Source of the DNA: Chloroflexota bacterium | GTDB taxonomy: Bacteria > Chloroflexota > Anaerolineae > Promineifilales > Promineifilaceae | DNA: 64,000 nt | Direction of reading: 5' to 3' | Assembly (NCBI GenBank): GCA_017993775.1 | Contig: JAGOMA010000013.1 | Location: 1 to 64,000, forward strand | In this document: piece after piece, positions 17,667 through 26,376 of the stretch | How the letters are laid out: each line of letters opens with the position of its first letter | Position numbering within the stretch: position 1 is the stretch's first letter | Position numbers and translations under genes: made by a program | Notes under the pieces: model-generated | The model's database searches: none | What the model saw: only the letters and a program-made list of their open reading frames with translations | Told to the model about the DNA's origin: nothing

Positions 17667-17699
17667 GAAGCGTGATGAAAAATTCACGCATCACGCTTC
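17667..17699. repeat. GAAGCGTGATG inverted repeat
   Basis: GAAGCGTGATG (17667-17677) and CATCACGCTTC (17689-17699) are perfect 11-bp arms following further GCGTGAT units from 17641. It is related in sequence to the repeat at 16695 but not identical. Confidence 0.8.
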
Positions 17700-17868
17700 C
17701 TGCAAGTTTGTCGCCAAAAGTTCCTAAGTTTCCCTTAAGGCAGCCAATAGCTGCCTTTAAAGCCCCCCTGCCCCCCTGCCTGATATTCTAAAGTCATCAC
17801 AAATGAACCGCTCACGTTACTCCGGCGACCAAACCGGAAAAACGTTTATTGAATCAGGAGAACATAGC

Positions 17869-18351
17869 ATGAACAAGTGGATTTTGGGCATTATTTTAGC
17901 GATTGGTTTCTTAGCCATGGGCGCCGCCGCGCCGACCTATGCCGCCGGAACGGCCGTTTCCCGCCCCTTCACCGGCACATTCGCAGGCACCGTTTACGGC
18001 GATTTTGGCAGCAGCGCGCCGCTGACCCTCACCTTAACCCAACGCGGCAATACGGTAGAAGGCACGGCCGTTATCGGCGATGGGTTAGAAGTGAACGCGG
18101 GTGGCTTTTGCGGCACGGCCGTTGTCCCTGCCACCAGCGCCACCGCCAACGGCGTCACCACCAATCGTCAGCCGCGCCATCTCACTGCCAGCATCCCCTT
18201 CCAGGTAAGCGGCATGGACATCACCGCCCGAGCCACCGGCGATTTAGCCGCCGACGGCCAGGAATTGAACTTTGAAGTCAAAATCGACACGCCTTTGCTT
18301 TGCGGCCGCGACCCGATCATCAGCGGCACATTGCTGCCAGTTATTGATTGA
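17869..18351 (+). CDS. Secreted protein of unknown function
   Basis: A 160-residue exported protein with a signal peptide (residues 1-26, cleavage probably after A-P-T-Y-A). The mature part is beta-rich and dominated by Thr/Ala/Gly, with segments such as PLTLTLTQRGNTVEGTAVIG. I do not recognise a family. ATG at 17869 has AGGAG upstream, and an earlier in-frame ATG at 17803 would place 22 polar residues before the signal sequence. Three ACGGCCGT palindromes fall in frame as T-A-V. It lies inside the Bat cluster but is followed by its own terminator-like hairpin, so it may be separately expressed. Confidence 0.65.
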   Translation: MNKWILGIILAIGFLAMGAAAPTYAAGTAVSRPFTGTFAGTVYGDFGSSAPLTLTLTQRGNTVEGTAVIGDGLEVNAGGFCGTAVVPATSATANGVTTNRQPRHLTASIPFQVSGMDITARATGDLAADGQELNFEVKIDTPLLCGRDPIISGTLLPVID

Positions 18352-18449
18352 GGCTTCATAAGGTTGGCTTAAGCTAACGATACGCAGCCTTTAAAGTACA
18401 AACATCGTTCGACTGGTAAGCTATTAAAGAATCGTTTTCCTCCTTGTAT

Positions 18450-18493
18450 GGGGGTAGAGAGCACCTAAGCCAGCCCTCTACCCCCGATTTTTT
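18450..18493 (+). terminator. Rho-independent terminator
   Basis: GGGGGTAGAG (18450-18459) pairs with CTCTACCCCC (18476-18485) and is followed by GATTTTTT. It sits about 100 bp after the secreted-protein gene and before the next cluster gene. Confidence 0.75.
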
Positions 18494-18565
18494 ACCAAAC
18501 ATCACCAATGCGGGCCGTGACTGATAAAGAACACGGCGAACCGACAACCCAGGAGGCCATCACCT

Positions 18566-19558
18566 ATGAAAAAATTTCTACCCATTGTCGCCCTGCTCAT
18601 GGCCTTATTCGCCGTAGGCTCTGTGGCGGCGCAGTCCCAAACCCAGGCGGCCATCACCGCCAGCCCGGACAACGTGACCGTTGGCGATCCGATTCAATTG
18701 ACGGTGACTGTGACACACCCGGCCGGCACGCAGGCCATCATGCCGGAGTTGGAACCGACCTGGGGTGATTTCATTGTTCGCGGGCAGTCGCCCGTGACTA
18801 CCACGGACAACGGCGACGGCACAGTTACCAGCACGCAAATCATCGACGCGCGGCTGTTTGCCCCCGGCGCTTTCCAAACGCCGTCCCTGACCATTACCAT
18901 CGCCGACAGCAGCGGCCAGACCAGCAGCCTGACGGCCGTACCCATCACCCTGAACGTGCAATCTGTTTTGGTTGATGGCGACACGCAGCTCCGCGACATC
19001 AAGCCGCAATCCAGCCTGCCGCTGCCCGCCAGTTGGCCCTGGATAGCCGCCGGATTAACCGCTCTCGCCGCCGCCATCGTCTGGTTGGCGTACCGGCGCG
19101 GGCAAGCGGCCAGCGACAACCGCCTGCCGCACGAAGTAGCTCTGGACGCGCTAACGGCCGTTGAAAAGCAGCAGTTAGCCGAGAACGGCCGTTTCAAAGA
19201 ACATTACAGCCTGATCACCAACACTCTGCGCGCCTATGTTGAACAAACCCAGGCCATCCAGGCCACCGATCTCACAACGACCGAGCTTAAATCCGAATTA
19301 CGCCAAACGACCTTAACAACAACCCAGGCCCGGCAGTTTATCGACCTGCTGCAAGCTGGCGACCTGGTGAAATTTGCCCGCTTCACGCCAGACATCACCA
19401 GCGCCCACGCCCTCGTGGCCGAAGCCCGCACATTCGTCGAAGCGACCAAACCCCTGCCGGAAGAAAAAGAGCAACAACCGAAGAAAAAGGATAGAAGGTT
19501 GTCAGTTCAATCGCCAATCGCCAATCTTCAATCTTCCCAAACGGAGGCCACCCCATGA
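18566..19558 (+). CDS. BatD-like membrane protein with DUF4381-like tail
   Basis: A 330-residue protein. It has a signal peptide (1-21), a beta-sandwich resembling BatD/Ig-like domains (about 28-145), a transmembrane helix (about 155-175), and a cytoplasmic helical region beginning HEVALDAL that resembles the C-terminal domain of DUF4381/BatD proteins. An AGGAGG site precedes the start. It overlaps the following VWA gene by four bases (ATGA). Its last 20 residues (around S-P-I-A-N-L-Q-S-S) are encoded by a tract of the GCCAATC/TTCAATC spacer repeat family, so a repeat has run into the coding sequence. A role as membrane anchor or partner of the VWA protein is likely from context. Confidence 0.75.
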   Translation: MKKFLPIVALLMALFAVGSVAAQSQTQAAITASPDNVTVGDPIQLTVTVTHPAGTQAIMPELEPTWGDFIVRGQSPVTTTDNGDGTVTSTQIIDARLFAPGAFQTPSLTITIADSSGQTSSLTAVPITLNVQSVLVDGDTQLRDIKPQSSLPLPASWPWIAAGLTALAAAIVWLAYRRGQAASDNRLPHEVALDALTAVEKQQLAENGRFKEHYSLITNTLRAYVEQTQAIQATDLTTTELKSELRQTTLTTTQARQFIDLLQAGDLVKFARFTPDITSAHALVAEARTFVEATKPLPEEKEQQPKKKDRRLSVQSPIANLQSSQTEATP

Positions 19559-20568
19559 CAACCACCTTTCGTTTTGCAACTCCCTGGCTGCTGGCCTTGC
19601 TGGCCATCGTGCCGATGCTGGCTTATCTGCGCTGGCAAATGGGGCGGAACGGCCGTCCGGCCAGTGTGCGCTACGCGGCCGTCCATCTGGTTAGCGGTCT
19701 GAAACCAACCTGGCGCATGACCTGGAGGCCGGTTTTAACGGCCGTGCGCCTGCTGGCCATCACCCTCATCATCATCGCCCTGGCCCGGCCACAGCTTGGC
19801 CACGCCCAGGAAATCATTCATGGGCAAGGCGTAGAAATCGCCCTGGCGCTGGACATCAGCGGCAGCATGGCCTCGCTGGATTTTCAGCCCAGCAACCGGC
19901 TGGAAGCAGCCAAGGGTGTGATTGATGCGTTTGTGGCGGAACGGCCGTACGACAAAATCGGCCTCGTTATCTTCAGCAGCGAAGCCTTCGCCCAAAGCCC
20001 GCTAACCCTCGACCAAAACATGCTGCGCCGCTCGCTGGATCAGGTCGAATTAGCCACCGATCTGGGCCTGGAAGACGGCACAGCCATCGGCATGGGGCTG
20101 GCCAATGCCGCCAACATGCTCAGCGGCAGCGACGCCCAGAGCAAAGTCATCATCCTGCTCACCGATGGCGTCAACAACGCCGGTCAGATCGACCCATTAA
20201 CGGCCGCCGAAGCCGCCCAGGCCTTAGGCATCAAAATCTACACCATCGGCGCAGCCAAACCCGGGCAAGTTCCCGTGCCGGTCGATTCCATCTTCGGCGG
20301 GCAGCAAATTGTCATGCAAGAGAGCCAGCTCGATGAAGCCACCTTGCAGCAAGTCGCCCAGCTCACCGGCGGCCAATACTTCCGCGCCGAAGACACCGAC
20401 GGCCTGAAGCAAATCTACGAAGAAATCAACCAGCTCGAACAATCCGACGTCGAGGTGCAAGTTTTTAACAATTACGACGAGTTAGCTATCTGGCTGCTCC
20501 TGCCCGCCTTCCTGCTGCTGATTTTGGAATTGGCACTGCGTAAGACGGTGTTTCGGACGATTCCGTAA
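19555..20568 (+). CDS. VWA-domain membrane protein, BatA type
   Basis: A 337-residue protein: an N-terminal hydrophobic segment (about 8-25), a second helix (about 60-78), a von Willebrand A domain with MIDAS motif DISGS (D100, S102, S104), conserved threonine and LLTDG later, and a C-terminal transmembrane helix. This is the standard BatA layout. It is translationally coupled to the upstream BatD-like protein. The next gene is a second protein of identical layout, so the two probably form a pair at the membrane. MoxR, encoded at 15657, is the expected ATPase partner. Confidence 0.92.
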   Translation: MTTTFRFATPWLLALLAIVPMLAYLRWQMGRNGRPASVRYAAVHLVSGLKPTWRMTWRPVLTAVRLLAITLIIIALARPQLGHAQEIIHGQGVEIALALDISGSMASLDFQPSNRLEAAKGVIDAFVAERPYDKIGLVIFSSEAFAQSPLTLDQNMLRRSLDQVELATDLGLEDGTAIGMGLANAANMLSGSDAQSKVIILLTDGVNNAGQIDPLTAAEAAQALGIKIYTIGAAKPGQVPVPVDSIFGGQQIVMQESQLDEATLQQVAQLTGGQYFRAEDTDGLKQIYEEINQLEQSDVEVQVFNNYDELAIWLLLPAFLLLILELALRKTVFRTIP

Positions 20569-20574
20569 AAAGAG

Positions 20575-20655
20575 ATTTACGATTTGCGATTTGCGATTAG
20601 CCCTCAATCGAAACTCGTAAATCCAAAATCGTAAATCGTAAATCGCAAATCCAAA
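20575..20655. repeat. Fold-back GATTTGCGATT repeat
   Basis: A run of GATTTACGATTTGCG units is followed by its approximate complement (CGTAAATCC, ATCGTAAATCGCAAATCC), filling the gap between the two VWA genes. The second VWA gene has only a weak ribosome site after it. Confidence 0.7.
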
Positions 20656-20664
20656 AGTGCAATT

Positions 20665-21708
20665 ATGACATTCGCTAAACCAACTTTCTTATACTTTTTC
20701 GCCCTTGTCCCGCTGTTCGCCGTATTTTTGGTCTGGGCCAACAACCGGCGTAAGGCAGATTTATCTCGGTTGGGCGACCGGACCTTGATCGACCGTTTGA
20801 GCGCCGGCATCAACTGGCAGGGCCGCCGCTGGCGGTCGGTGCTGTGGCTGGTGGCGCTGACCCTGATTATCGTCGCCCTGGCCCGGCCGCAGTGGGGGTC
20901 CGAAGTGCAAACCATCGATCAGGAAGGTTTGCAGGTGATGGTCGCTCTGGATGTTTCGCAGTCCATGCTGGCCGAAGATATTAAGCCCAACCGCCTGGAA
21001 CGCGCCAAACTAGAGATTTCCGACCTGATGGACCGGCTGAACGGCGACGAAATTGGCCTGGTGTTATTTTCCGGGGCGAGTTTCATCCAGTTCCCGCTGA
21101 CATCGGATTACAACACGGCGCGGATGTACCTGGATGGGGCGAATCCCTCTGTCATTTCCCGGCCGGGCACGGCAATTGGGGATGCGATTCGCACGGCCGT
21201 TTCCGGTTTTGATGAATCGCTCGACAGTCAAAAAGTCCTCATCGTCATCTCCGACGGCGAAGACCGCGAAACCGACCCCCTGGCCGCCGCCCAAGAAGCC
21301 GCCGACCAGGGCATCCTCATCTACACCATCGGCTTCGGCACACCCGAAGGCGAGCCGGTCCCCGAAACCGACGCCTTCGGCAACGTCACCGGCTACAAAC
21401 GCAACGCCCAGGGCGAAGTGGTCATTTCCAAACTCGACGAAAGCACCTTACAAGAGGTCGCCCAAATTGGCGGCGGGCAGTACTTCCGCGCCGGGGCCAA
21501 CGCCAGCGAACTCGACAACCTGCTGAATGAATTGGACACCTTGCAAAGGGCACAGTTGGAAACCCGCTTCAACACCCGCATGATCGAACGCTACCAGGGT
21601 TTCCTGCTGGTGGCCCTGCTGGTCCTGGTCATTGCCGAACTGATACCCGACCGAGTGAGGGCAAAGAAATTTAAGAACCAGGAGCAAAGATTGCCCGCCA
21701 CTCATTAA
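20665..21708 (+). CDS. VWA-domain membrane protein, BatB type
   Basis: A 347-residue paralogue of the preceding VWA protein: transmembrane segments near 5-24 and 58-72, MIDAS motif DVSQS (D96, S98, S100), VISDGED downstream, and a final helix near 310-330. BatB proteins normally carry this arrangement. The ribosome site is not obvious, so the ATG at 20665 rests on alignment with its neighbour. It is followed by a TPR protein of the BatC type. Confidence 0.9.
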   Translation: MTFAKPTFLYFFALVPLFAVFLVWANNRRKADLSRLGDRTLIDRLSAGINWQGRRWRSVLWLVALTLIIVALARPQWGSEVQTIDQEGLQVMVALDVSQSMLAEDIKPNRLERAKLEISDLMDRLNGDEIGLVLFSGASFIQFPLTSDYNTARMYLDGANPSVISRPGTAIGDAIRTAVSGFDESLDSQKVLIVISDGEDRETDPLAAAQEAADQGILIYTIGFGTPEGEPVPETDAFGNVTGYKRNAQGEVVISKLDESTLQEVAQIGGGQYFRAGANASELDNLLNELDTLQRAQLETRFNTRMIERYQGFLLVALLVLVIAELIPDRVRAKKFKNQEQRLPATH

Positions 21709-21710
21709 CC

Positions 21711-21807
21711 AGACCCGAAGGGTTCCCATGTTTTTAACTTGAGAAGATTGATCCCATCTGGAAGATTGGACCAATCTGGAACCCCCAAGAGCAAACCCTT
21801 AGGATCT
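21711..21807. repeat. CCCYAAGGG hairpin, copy 3, with nested ATTGGACCAAT
   Basis: AGACCCGAAGGGTT (21711-21724) and CAAACCCTTAGGATCT (21792-21807) are outer arms; a small palindrome around GATTGGACCAATC lies between them. The element fills the gap between the BatB-like and TPR genes. Confidence 0.7.
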
Positions 21808-21841
21808 GTAGAGTGACACTTCCATCTTTTGGAGAAAAATC

Positions 21842-22792
21842 ATGAAATCATCCCGAAAAACCATCGCCAAAACCGCCGCCATCATGGCTCTGCTGCTTGC
21901 ATTGCTGGCGGGAGGTCTCTTCTTTGTCACCCGCAGCAGTTCACCGGCGGCGCGGCTGCTGCGCCAGGGCAATCTGGCCTTCGCCGATAACAACTTTATG
22001 GATGCGCTGGGCGCTTACCAACTGGCGCAAGGCCGCTTCCCGCAGTTGGCCGAGCCGTTTTACAACGCCGCCAACGCCCTTTACCGCCAGGAAAGCTACG
22101 CAGACGCCATCGCTCAAATCGATCAGGCGCTGTTGAACAACGCCAGCGATGACCTGGCTCAGAGCAGTTTTTATAACAAGGGGAACGCCGCCTACAGCAG
22201 CCAGGATTTGGCAACGGCCGTGCAATCCTACATCCAGGCCCTGCTCATCAACCCCCAGGACGCCGACGCCAAATACAACCTGGAACTGGCCCTCCAGCAG
22301 CAAGAACAACAGCAGAACCAGGAACAACAAGACCAAGACCAGCAAAATCAAGATCAACAGAATCAGGATCAGCAAAATCAGGACCAACAAGATCAACCCG
22401 CGCAAGACGAGTCTAAAGACGGGCAAAATCAGGACGGCCAACCGCAAGATCAGCCACAAAACGGCGATCAGCCGACAGACCAGCCCCAAGACCAAAACCA
22501 GGATGGGCAAAATTCTGACCAGACCGACCAAACTGACCAAAGTAACCAGGGCGACCAGGGCGAGCAGCCGCCACAAGACAACCAGCCCCAACCAGGCCAG
22601 GGACAGCCGCAAGAAGGCAATTCACCCAACCAGCCGCCGCAAAACGGCATGGTTCCGCAGCCCGGCCAGCGCATGACTTCCGAGCAAGCTCGCCAACTGC
22701 TGCTGTCTATTGCCCAAGGGTCTGGCACGCTGCAAGAACGATTACAACAAATTTTCACCTCGCAGCGCCCACCATCGGCGCAGGATTGGTAA
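21842..22792 (+). CDS. TPR protein with Gln/Asn/Asp-rich tail, BatC type
   Basis: A 316-residue protein with an N-terminal membrane anchor (about 15-35) and two to three tetratricopeptide repeats (about 40-150). A long low-complexity segment rich in Gln, Asn and Asp runs over about 155-275, and a short helical end begins near MTSEQARQLLLSIAQG. BatC homologues are TPR proteins of similar size, and the MTSEQARQLL-type end is common in them. The repetitive segment is a simple expansion of codons around CAAGACCAG. GGAGAAAA precedes the start. It is seven bases from the next gene (BatD), so they are co-transcribed. Confidence 0.87.
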   Translation: MKSSRKTIAKTAAIMALLLALLAGGLFFVTRSSSPAARLLRQGNLAFADNNFMDALGAYQLAQGRFPQLAEPFYNAANALYRQESYADAIAQIDQALLNNASDDLAQSSFYNKGNAAYSSQDLATAVQSYIQALLINPQDADAKYNLELALQQQEQQQNQEQQDQDQQNQDQQNQDQQNQDQQDQPAQDESKDGQNQDGQPQDQPQNGDQPTDQPQDQNQDGQNSDQTDQTDQSNQGDQGEQPPQDNQPQPGQGQPQEGNSPNQPPQNGMVPQPGQRMTSEQARQLLLSIAQGSGTLQERLQQIFTSQRPPSAQDW

Positions 22793-22798
22793 GCAACC

Positions 22799-24595
22799 AT
22801 GAACAAACAAAAACAAACAAACAACGAAGGCCAAAAAGCGAGAACCGGCATGAAAAAATCATGGAAACTCACGAGCATAATTGTCGCGGTTGTGGCCGCG
22901 CTGCTGATTGTGGCCGCGCCCGGCTTTGCCCAAAACAATCCGATTACGGCCGTTATAGACCGCAATACCTTAACCACCGACGAGACGCTCGTCCTGACCG
23001 TCGAGGTAACAGGCCAGGCCGACCCGCCGCTCATCCCTTATCTGGATGGGTTTGATGTGCTGGCCACCGGCAGCAGCAGCAACATCAGCATCACAAATGG
23101 CGCGATCAGCTCCGGCACGAGCTACCAATATCGCCTGCAGCCCATCATCGCCGGCGACCTGACCATTCCGGCCCTGAGCGTGGTGATCGATGGCGTGACC
23201 TACAGCACCATGCCCATCCCCGTCCGCGTGACTCAGGGCGGCGGGGCAGCCCAACCGAACAGCGGTTTTGCGCCGCCTGCGCCCGCTGCCGGTCAATCTG
23301 CCGCCGCGCCGACCGAATTAAACGGCCAGGATTTATACGTGGAAGCCATTGTGGATAACCCTACCCCTTTCCAGGGCGAAACGATGACCTACATTTTCCG
23401 CTTTTATCAGGCGGTGAATATTGGCCGTGATCCCAGCTACGAACCCCCGGCGTTCAGCGGCTTTTGGACCGATGGCGACCCGCAGCAAAACGATTACACC
23501 GTGGAAGCGGCCAATCGCACCTACCGCGTCAGCGAAGTGCAGACGACGCTGGCTCCCACGGCCGTTGGCCCAGTTGCCATCAGCCCCACCAGGTTATACA
23601 TCCCTGGCAGCCTGTTTGAAAGCAGCCGCACGCTGGAAACCTATCCGGTTACTGTGGATGTGCAGCCCTGGCCGCAAGGCGCGCCCGCCGATTTTAAGGG
23701 CGCGGTCGGCAAATTCAGCCTCACGGCCAAAGTAGACGCGACCGAAACCAAAGTCAACGAACCGGTAACGCTGCAACTGATTTTGAGCGGCGAAGGCAAC
23801 CTGAACACCGCCGGCGACCCCGTCTGGACGGAGGGCGCGGAATGGCGCGCCTTTGACCAGCAATCTGCCCTGGACACGCAAAAACAAGCGGGCAAAATCA
23901 GCGGGCAGAAGGTGTTCGAGCGGCTGCTCATCCCCACGCAGGCGGGCGATCTGACCATTCCGGCCATCAGCTACAGCTATTTCAACCCGGAAACGGCCGT
24001 CTACGAAACACTCACTACCGACCCCATCATCGTCACCGTCGCGCCGGGAGCCGCAGACACGGCCGTTGCCGATGCAAACGCCTCCGTGCCCGCCGCGCCA
24101 GACGCCGCCAGCGACATCCGGGCTTTTAAAGTGGCGTCCGGCAAACCGGCCGCCGCGCCGCTGACCAACCGGTCGGTGTATTGGCTGCTGTGGCTCGTGC
24201 CGCTGGCGCTGGTGGGCGGGCAGGTTGTGTACGGCCGTCGGCAAGCTTATTTGGCCGGCAACAGCGACAAGGTGCGCCGCCAGCAAGCCGCCAAAACCGC
24301 GCGTCAGGCTCTCATGGCCGCCCAACGCGACCATCAGGAAGCCCACGCCGCGGCCGCTCAGGTCTTCAACGCTTACCTGGCCGACAAACTCGGCCGAGCT
24401 GTCAGCGGCCACACGCGCCCCGAACTGGCCGCGCTGCTGCAGGCGCAAGGTCTAAGCGATGCCCTGGTGGGCAGCGTGGCCTCGTTTCTGGATGCCTGCG
24501 AATACGGCCGTTACGCCCCCAGCGGCAGCGCCGACCACACCGCCATCTGGGAGATGGCCGCGCAGTTAATCGACACTTTGGACAACGAACTTTAG
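22799..24595 (+). CDS. BatD-family membrane protein
   Basis: A 598-residue exported protein with a signal sequence (residues 18-45 from the first ATG, ending around A-P-G-F-A). Tandem Ig-like beta domains (about 50-430) follow, with segments such as VDNPTPFQGETMTYIFRFYQ and KVNEPVTLQLILSGEGNL that are characteristic of BatD. Then come a transmembrane helix (about 462-480) and a cytoplasmic helical tail. An in-frame ATG at 22850 is a possible true start and gives a cleaner signal peptide. BatD is the large periplasmic partner of the VWA pair. Seven bases separate it from the TPR gene upstream. Confidence 0.9.
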   Translation: MNKQKQTNNEGQKARTGMKKSWKLTSIIVAVVAALLIVAAPGFAQNNPITAVIDRNTLTTDETLVLTVEVTGQADPPLIPYLDGFDVLATGSSSNISITNGAISSGTSYQYRLQPIIAGDLTIPALSVVIDGVTYSTMPIPVRVTQGGGAAQPNSGFAPPAPAAGQSAAAPTELNGQDLYVEAIVDNPTPFQGETMTYIFRFYQAVNIGRDPSYEPPAFSGFWTDGDPQQNDYTVEAANRTYRVSEVQTTLAPTAVGPVAISPTRLYIPGSLFESSRTLETYPVTVDVQPWPQGAPADFKGAVGKFSLTAKVDATETKVNEPVTLQLILSGEGNLNTAGDPVWTEGAEWRAFDQQSALDTQKQAGKISGQKVFERLLIPTQAGDLTIPAISYSYFNPETAVYETLTTDPIIVTVAPGAADTAVADANASVPAAPDAASDIRAFKVASGKPAAAPLTNRSVYWLLWLVPLALVGGQVVYGRRQAYLAGNSDKVRRQQAAKTARQALMAAQRDHQEAHAAAAQVFNAYLADKLGRAVSGHTRPELAALLQAQGLSDALVGSVASFLDACEYGRYAPSGSADHTAIWEMAAQLIDTLDNEL

Positions 24596-24656
24596 AACGA
24601 CTGGAGACAAGGAGAGCCGAGATGAATCTGTGTCCGCTCTCCCAAAGGCAGCTATC

Positions 24657-25451
24657 ATGAAAAAAACACTCACCACCATGCTTATTTTTTTGAGTCTGGC
24701 TCTCATCTTGGGGCTTTTGGCAGGGCGATCGCTGCTGGCGCAGACGGCCGACATGAGCGTAGCCAATTCTTTGGCGGCCAACGGCCGTTACGCTGAAGCC
24801 GCCCAGGCCTACCAACAACTCATCGACCAGGGCGCGGCTGACAGCGCCGTTTATTACAATCTGGGCAATGCCTACATGCGCCTGGGCAACGTGGGGCAGG
24901 CCATTGTCAATTATCAACGCGCCGCCCGGCTAGACCCGCGCGACCCCGACATACAGGCCAATCTGGCTGCGGCCCGCGCCCAGGCCATCGACCAATTTCC
25001 GGCCGAAACGGGCAGCCCGCTGGACAATTTCGCGGTCGCTGCCAGCCGCGTGGCCTCCATTAACGAGATGGCTTTGCTGGCTTTAGGGCTGTGGTTTGGG
25101 TTTGGCCTGTTGTGGTTTATCTATCGCCAAAGCCAACACGGCCGTAAGCGCGACATGCTGCAATTCGGCGTAAGTTTAGCCGGGCTGCTGGTGGTTCTGG
25201 CGGTGAGCGCGTTGGGCAGCCGGTTGGTGGTGGAAAACGGCCGTCAATCCGGCGTCATTGTGGCCGATACCGTCAGCGTCAGCGCCGAACCCAGCGCCAA
25301 TATGAACACCGATTTCGATCTACACAACGGGGCGGAAGTAACCATCAGCCAGCAGCGCGGCAGTTGGGTACAGGTTTCTTTGCCCGGTGGGCAGGTCAAC
25401 GGCTGGGTGCCGGTTGAGGCCATCGAGCCAATAATTTATCCGGCATCCTAA
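24657..25451 (+). CDS. TPR-SH3 membrane protein, BatE type
   Basis: A 264-residue protein with an N-terminal hydrophobic anchor (about 6-25), TPR repeats (about 35-110, for example YYNLGNAYMRLGNVGQAIVNYQRAARLDP in part), two transmembrane helices (about 138-158 and 172-192) and a C-terminal bacterial SH3 domain (about 205-260). This is the BatE arrangement. Start at 24657 follows AAGG and gives the usual MKK signal start; an earlier ATG at 24630 is less likely. It closes the Bat-type cluster. Confidence 0.88.
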   Translation: MKKTLTTMLIFLSLALILGLLAGRSLLAQTADMSVANSLAANGRYAEAAQAYQQLIDQGAADSAVYYNLGNAYMRLGNVGQAIVNYQRAARLDPRDPDIQANLAAARAQAIDQFPAETGSPLDNFAVAASRVASINEMALLALGLWFGFGLLWFIYRQSQHGRKRDMLQFGVSLAGLLVVLAVSALGSRLVVENGRQSGVIVADTVSVSAEPSANMNTDFDLHNGAEVTISQQRGSWVQVSLPGGQVNGWVPVEAIEPIIYPAS

Positions 25452-25473
25452 AAAACACGGATTGAACAACTGA

Positions 25474-25546
25474 CGGCAGACGGGAGACTGGAGACTGGAG
25501 ACCAGGGACTGGGGATTGAATCAGTCTTTAATCTCCAGTCACGAAT
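25474..25546. repeat. Degenerate GGAGACTGGAGACC repeat
   Basis: Units of GGGAGACTGGAGACTGGAGACC are followed by TAATCTCCAGTC, another fold-back spacer tract. It fills most of the gap before the response-regulator gene. Confidence 0.65.
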
Positions 25547-25653
25547 TTTAGTTTCGCCGGTTATTTCGCCCCAGTTCCGAAGCCCTGTCCGGCGTTAACG
25601 AATCCTAAAAGAATCTGATAAAATCGCCCAGAATCTTTTCAGGATGGGACACA

Positions 25654-26367
25654 ATGGCCAAACATATTCTTGTGGTAGACGATGACGCCCTGATGCGCCG
25701 CAGCATCAGCTTTAAGCTAGAGCAGTCTGGTTATCGCGCCAGCACGGCCGTTAGCGCCGAAGATGCGCTGGCCCTGGCGCGGCGCGACCGACCCGATCTC
25801 ATCCTGTTGGACATCGGCCTGCCCGGAATGGATGGCATGGAAGCCCTGCGCCATTTTCACAACGAAATCGAAAACGTGCCGGTGATTTTTGTCTCTGCCC
25901 GGCGGCGTGAACTGGACACCATTTTGGGCCTGGAGCTGGGCGCGGATGATTACATCACCAAACCGTTTAACCTGGACGTGCTGTTGGCTCATGTGAAGGC
26001 AGTGCTGCGCCGCACGGCCGCTCCGGCGCCAGAACCTGGGGAACGGCCGTTACCCATCACCGTCGGCGACCTCATCATCGACCCCGCCGCCCACACCGTC
26101 CACGTAGCCGGCCAACAACTCGACCTGCCTGCTAAAGAATTTGCCGTCCTTTACACCCTGGCTCAGGAAGCCGGTTACGTGGTGGCCATGGACGATTTGT
26201 TGAATCGGGTGTGGGGCGCAGAATTTCTAGGCGAGCCGCAGGTCGTTTATGTGCATGTTCGCTGGCTGCGCGAAAAAATTGAAGAAGACCCACAAAAACC
26301 GCAGCGCCTGCTGACCGTGCGCGGCGTGGGCTACAAATTGGTTCCCCACGAGGTCAGCAAAGAGTAG
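25654..26367 (+). CDS. OmpR-family response regulator
   Basis: A 237-residue regulator: receiver domain (about 4-118) with VVDDD, phospho-acceptor D53 in LLDIGLPGMDG and lysine near 102 in ITKPF, then a winged-helix DNA-binding domain (about 135-235) with the recognition-helix region VVYVHVRWLREKIEEDP. It is followed nine bases later by its histidine kinase. The pair lies directly after the Bat-type cluster in the same direction, so it may respond to the same conditions, but no shared operator is visible. Confidence 0.95.
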   Translation: MAKHILVVDDDALMRRSISFKLEQSGYRASTAVSAEDALALARRDRPDLILLDIGLPGMDGMEALRHFHNEIENVPVIFVSARRRELDTILGLELGADDYITKPFNLDVLLAHVKAVLRRTAAPAPEPGERPLPITVGDLIIDPAAHTVHVAGQQLDLPAKEFAVLYTLAQEAGYVVAMDDLLNRVWGAEFLGEPQVVYVHVRWLREKIEEDPQKPQRLLTVRGVGYKLVPHEVSKE

Positions 26368-26376
26368 CAGGCAGCC

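Noticed and set aside
23594..24448. Long open frame on the minus strand within the BatD gene (and similar ones opposite other genes, such as 21941-22612 and 52235-53038)
   Set aside because: They lie entirely opposite strong genes with conserved motifs, have Arg/Gly/His-rich low-complexity products, and lack ribosome sites. They are by-products of G+C-rich codon use.
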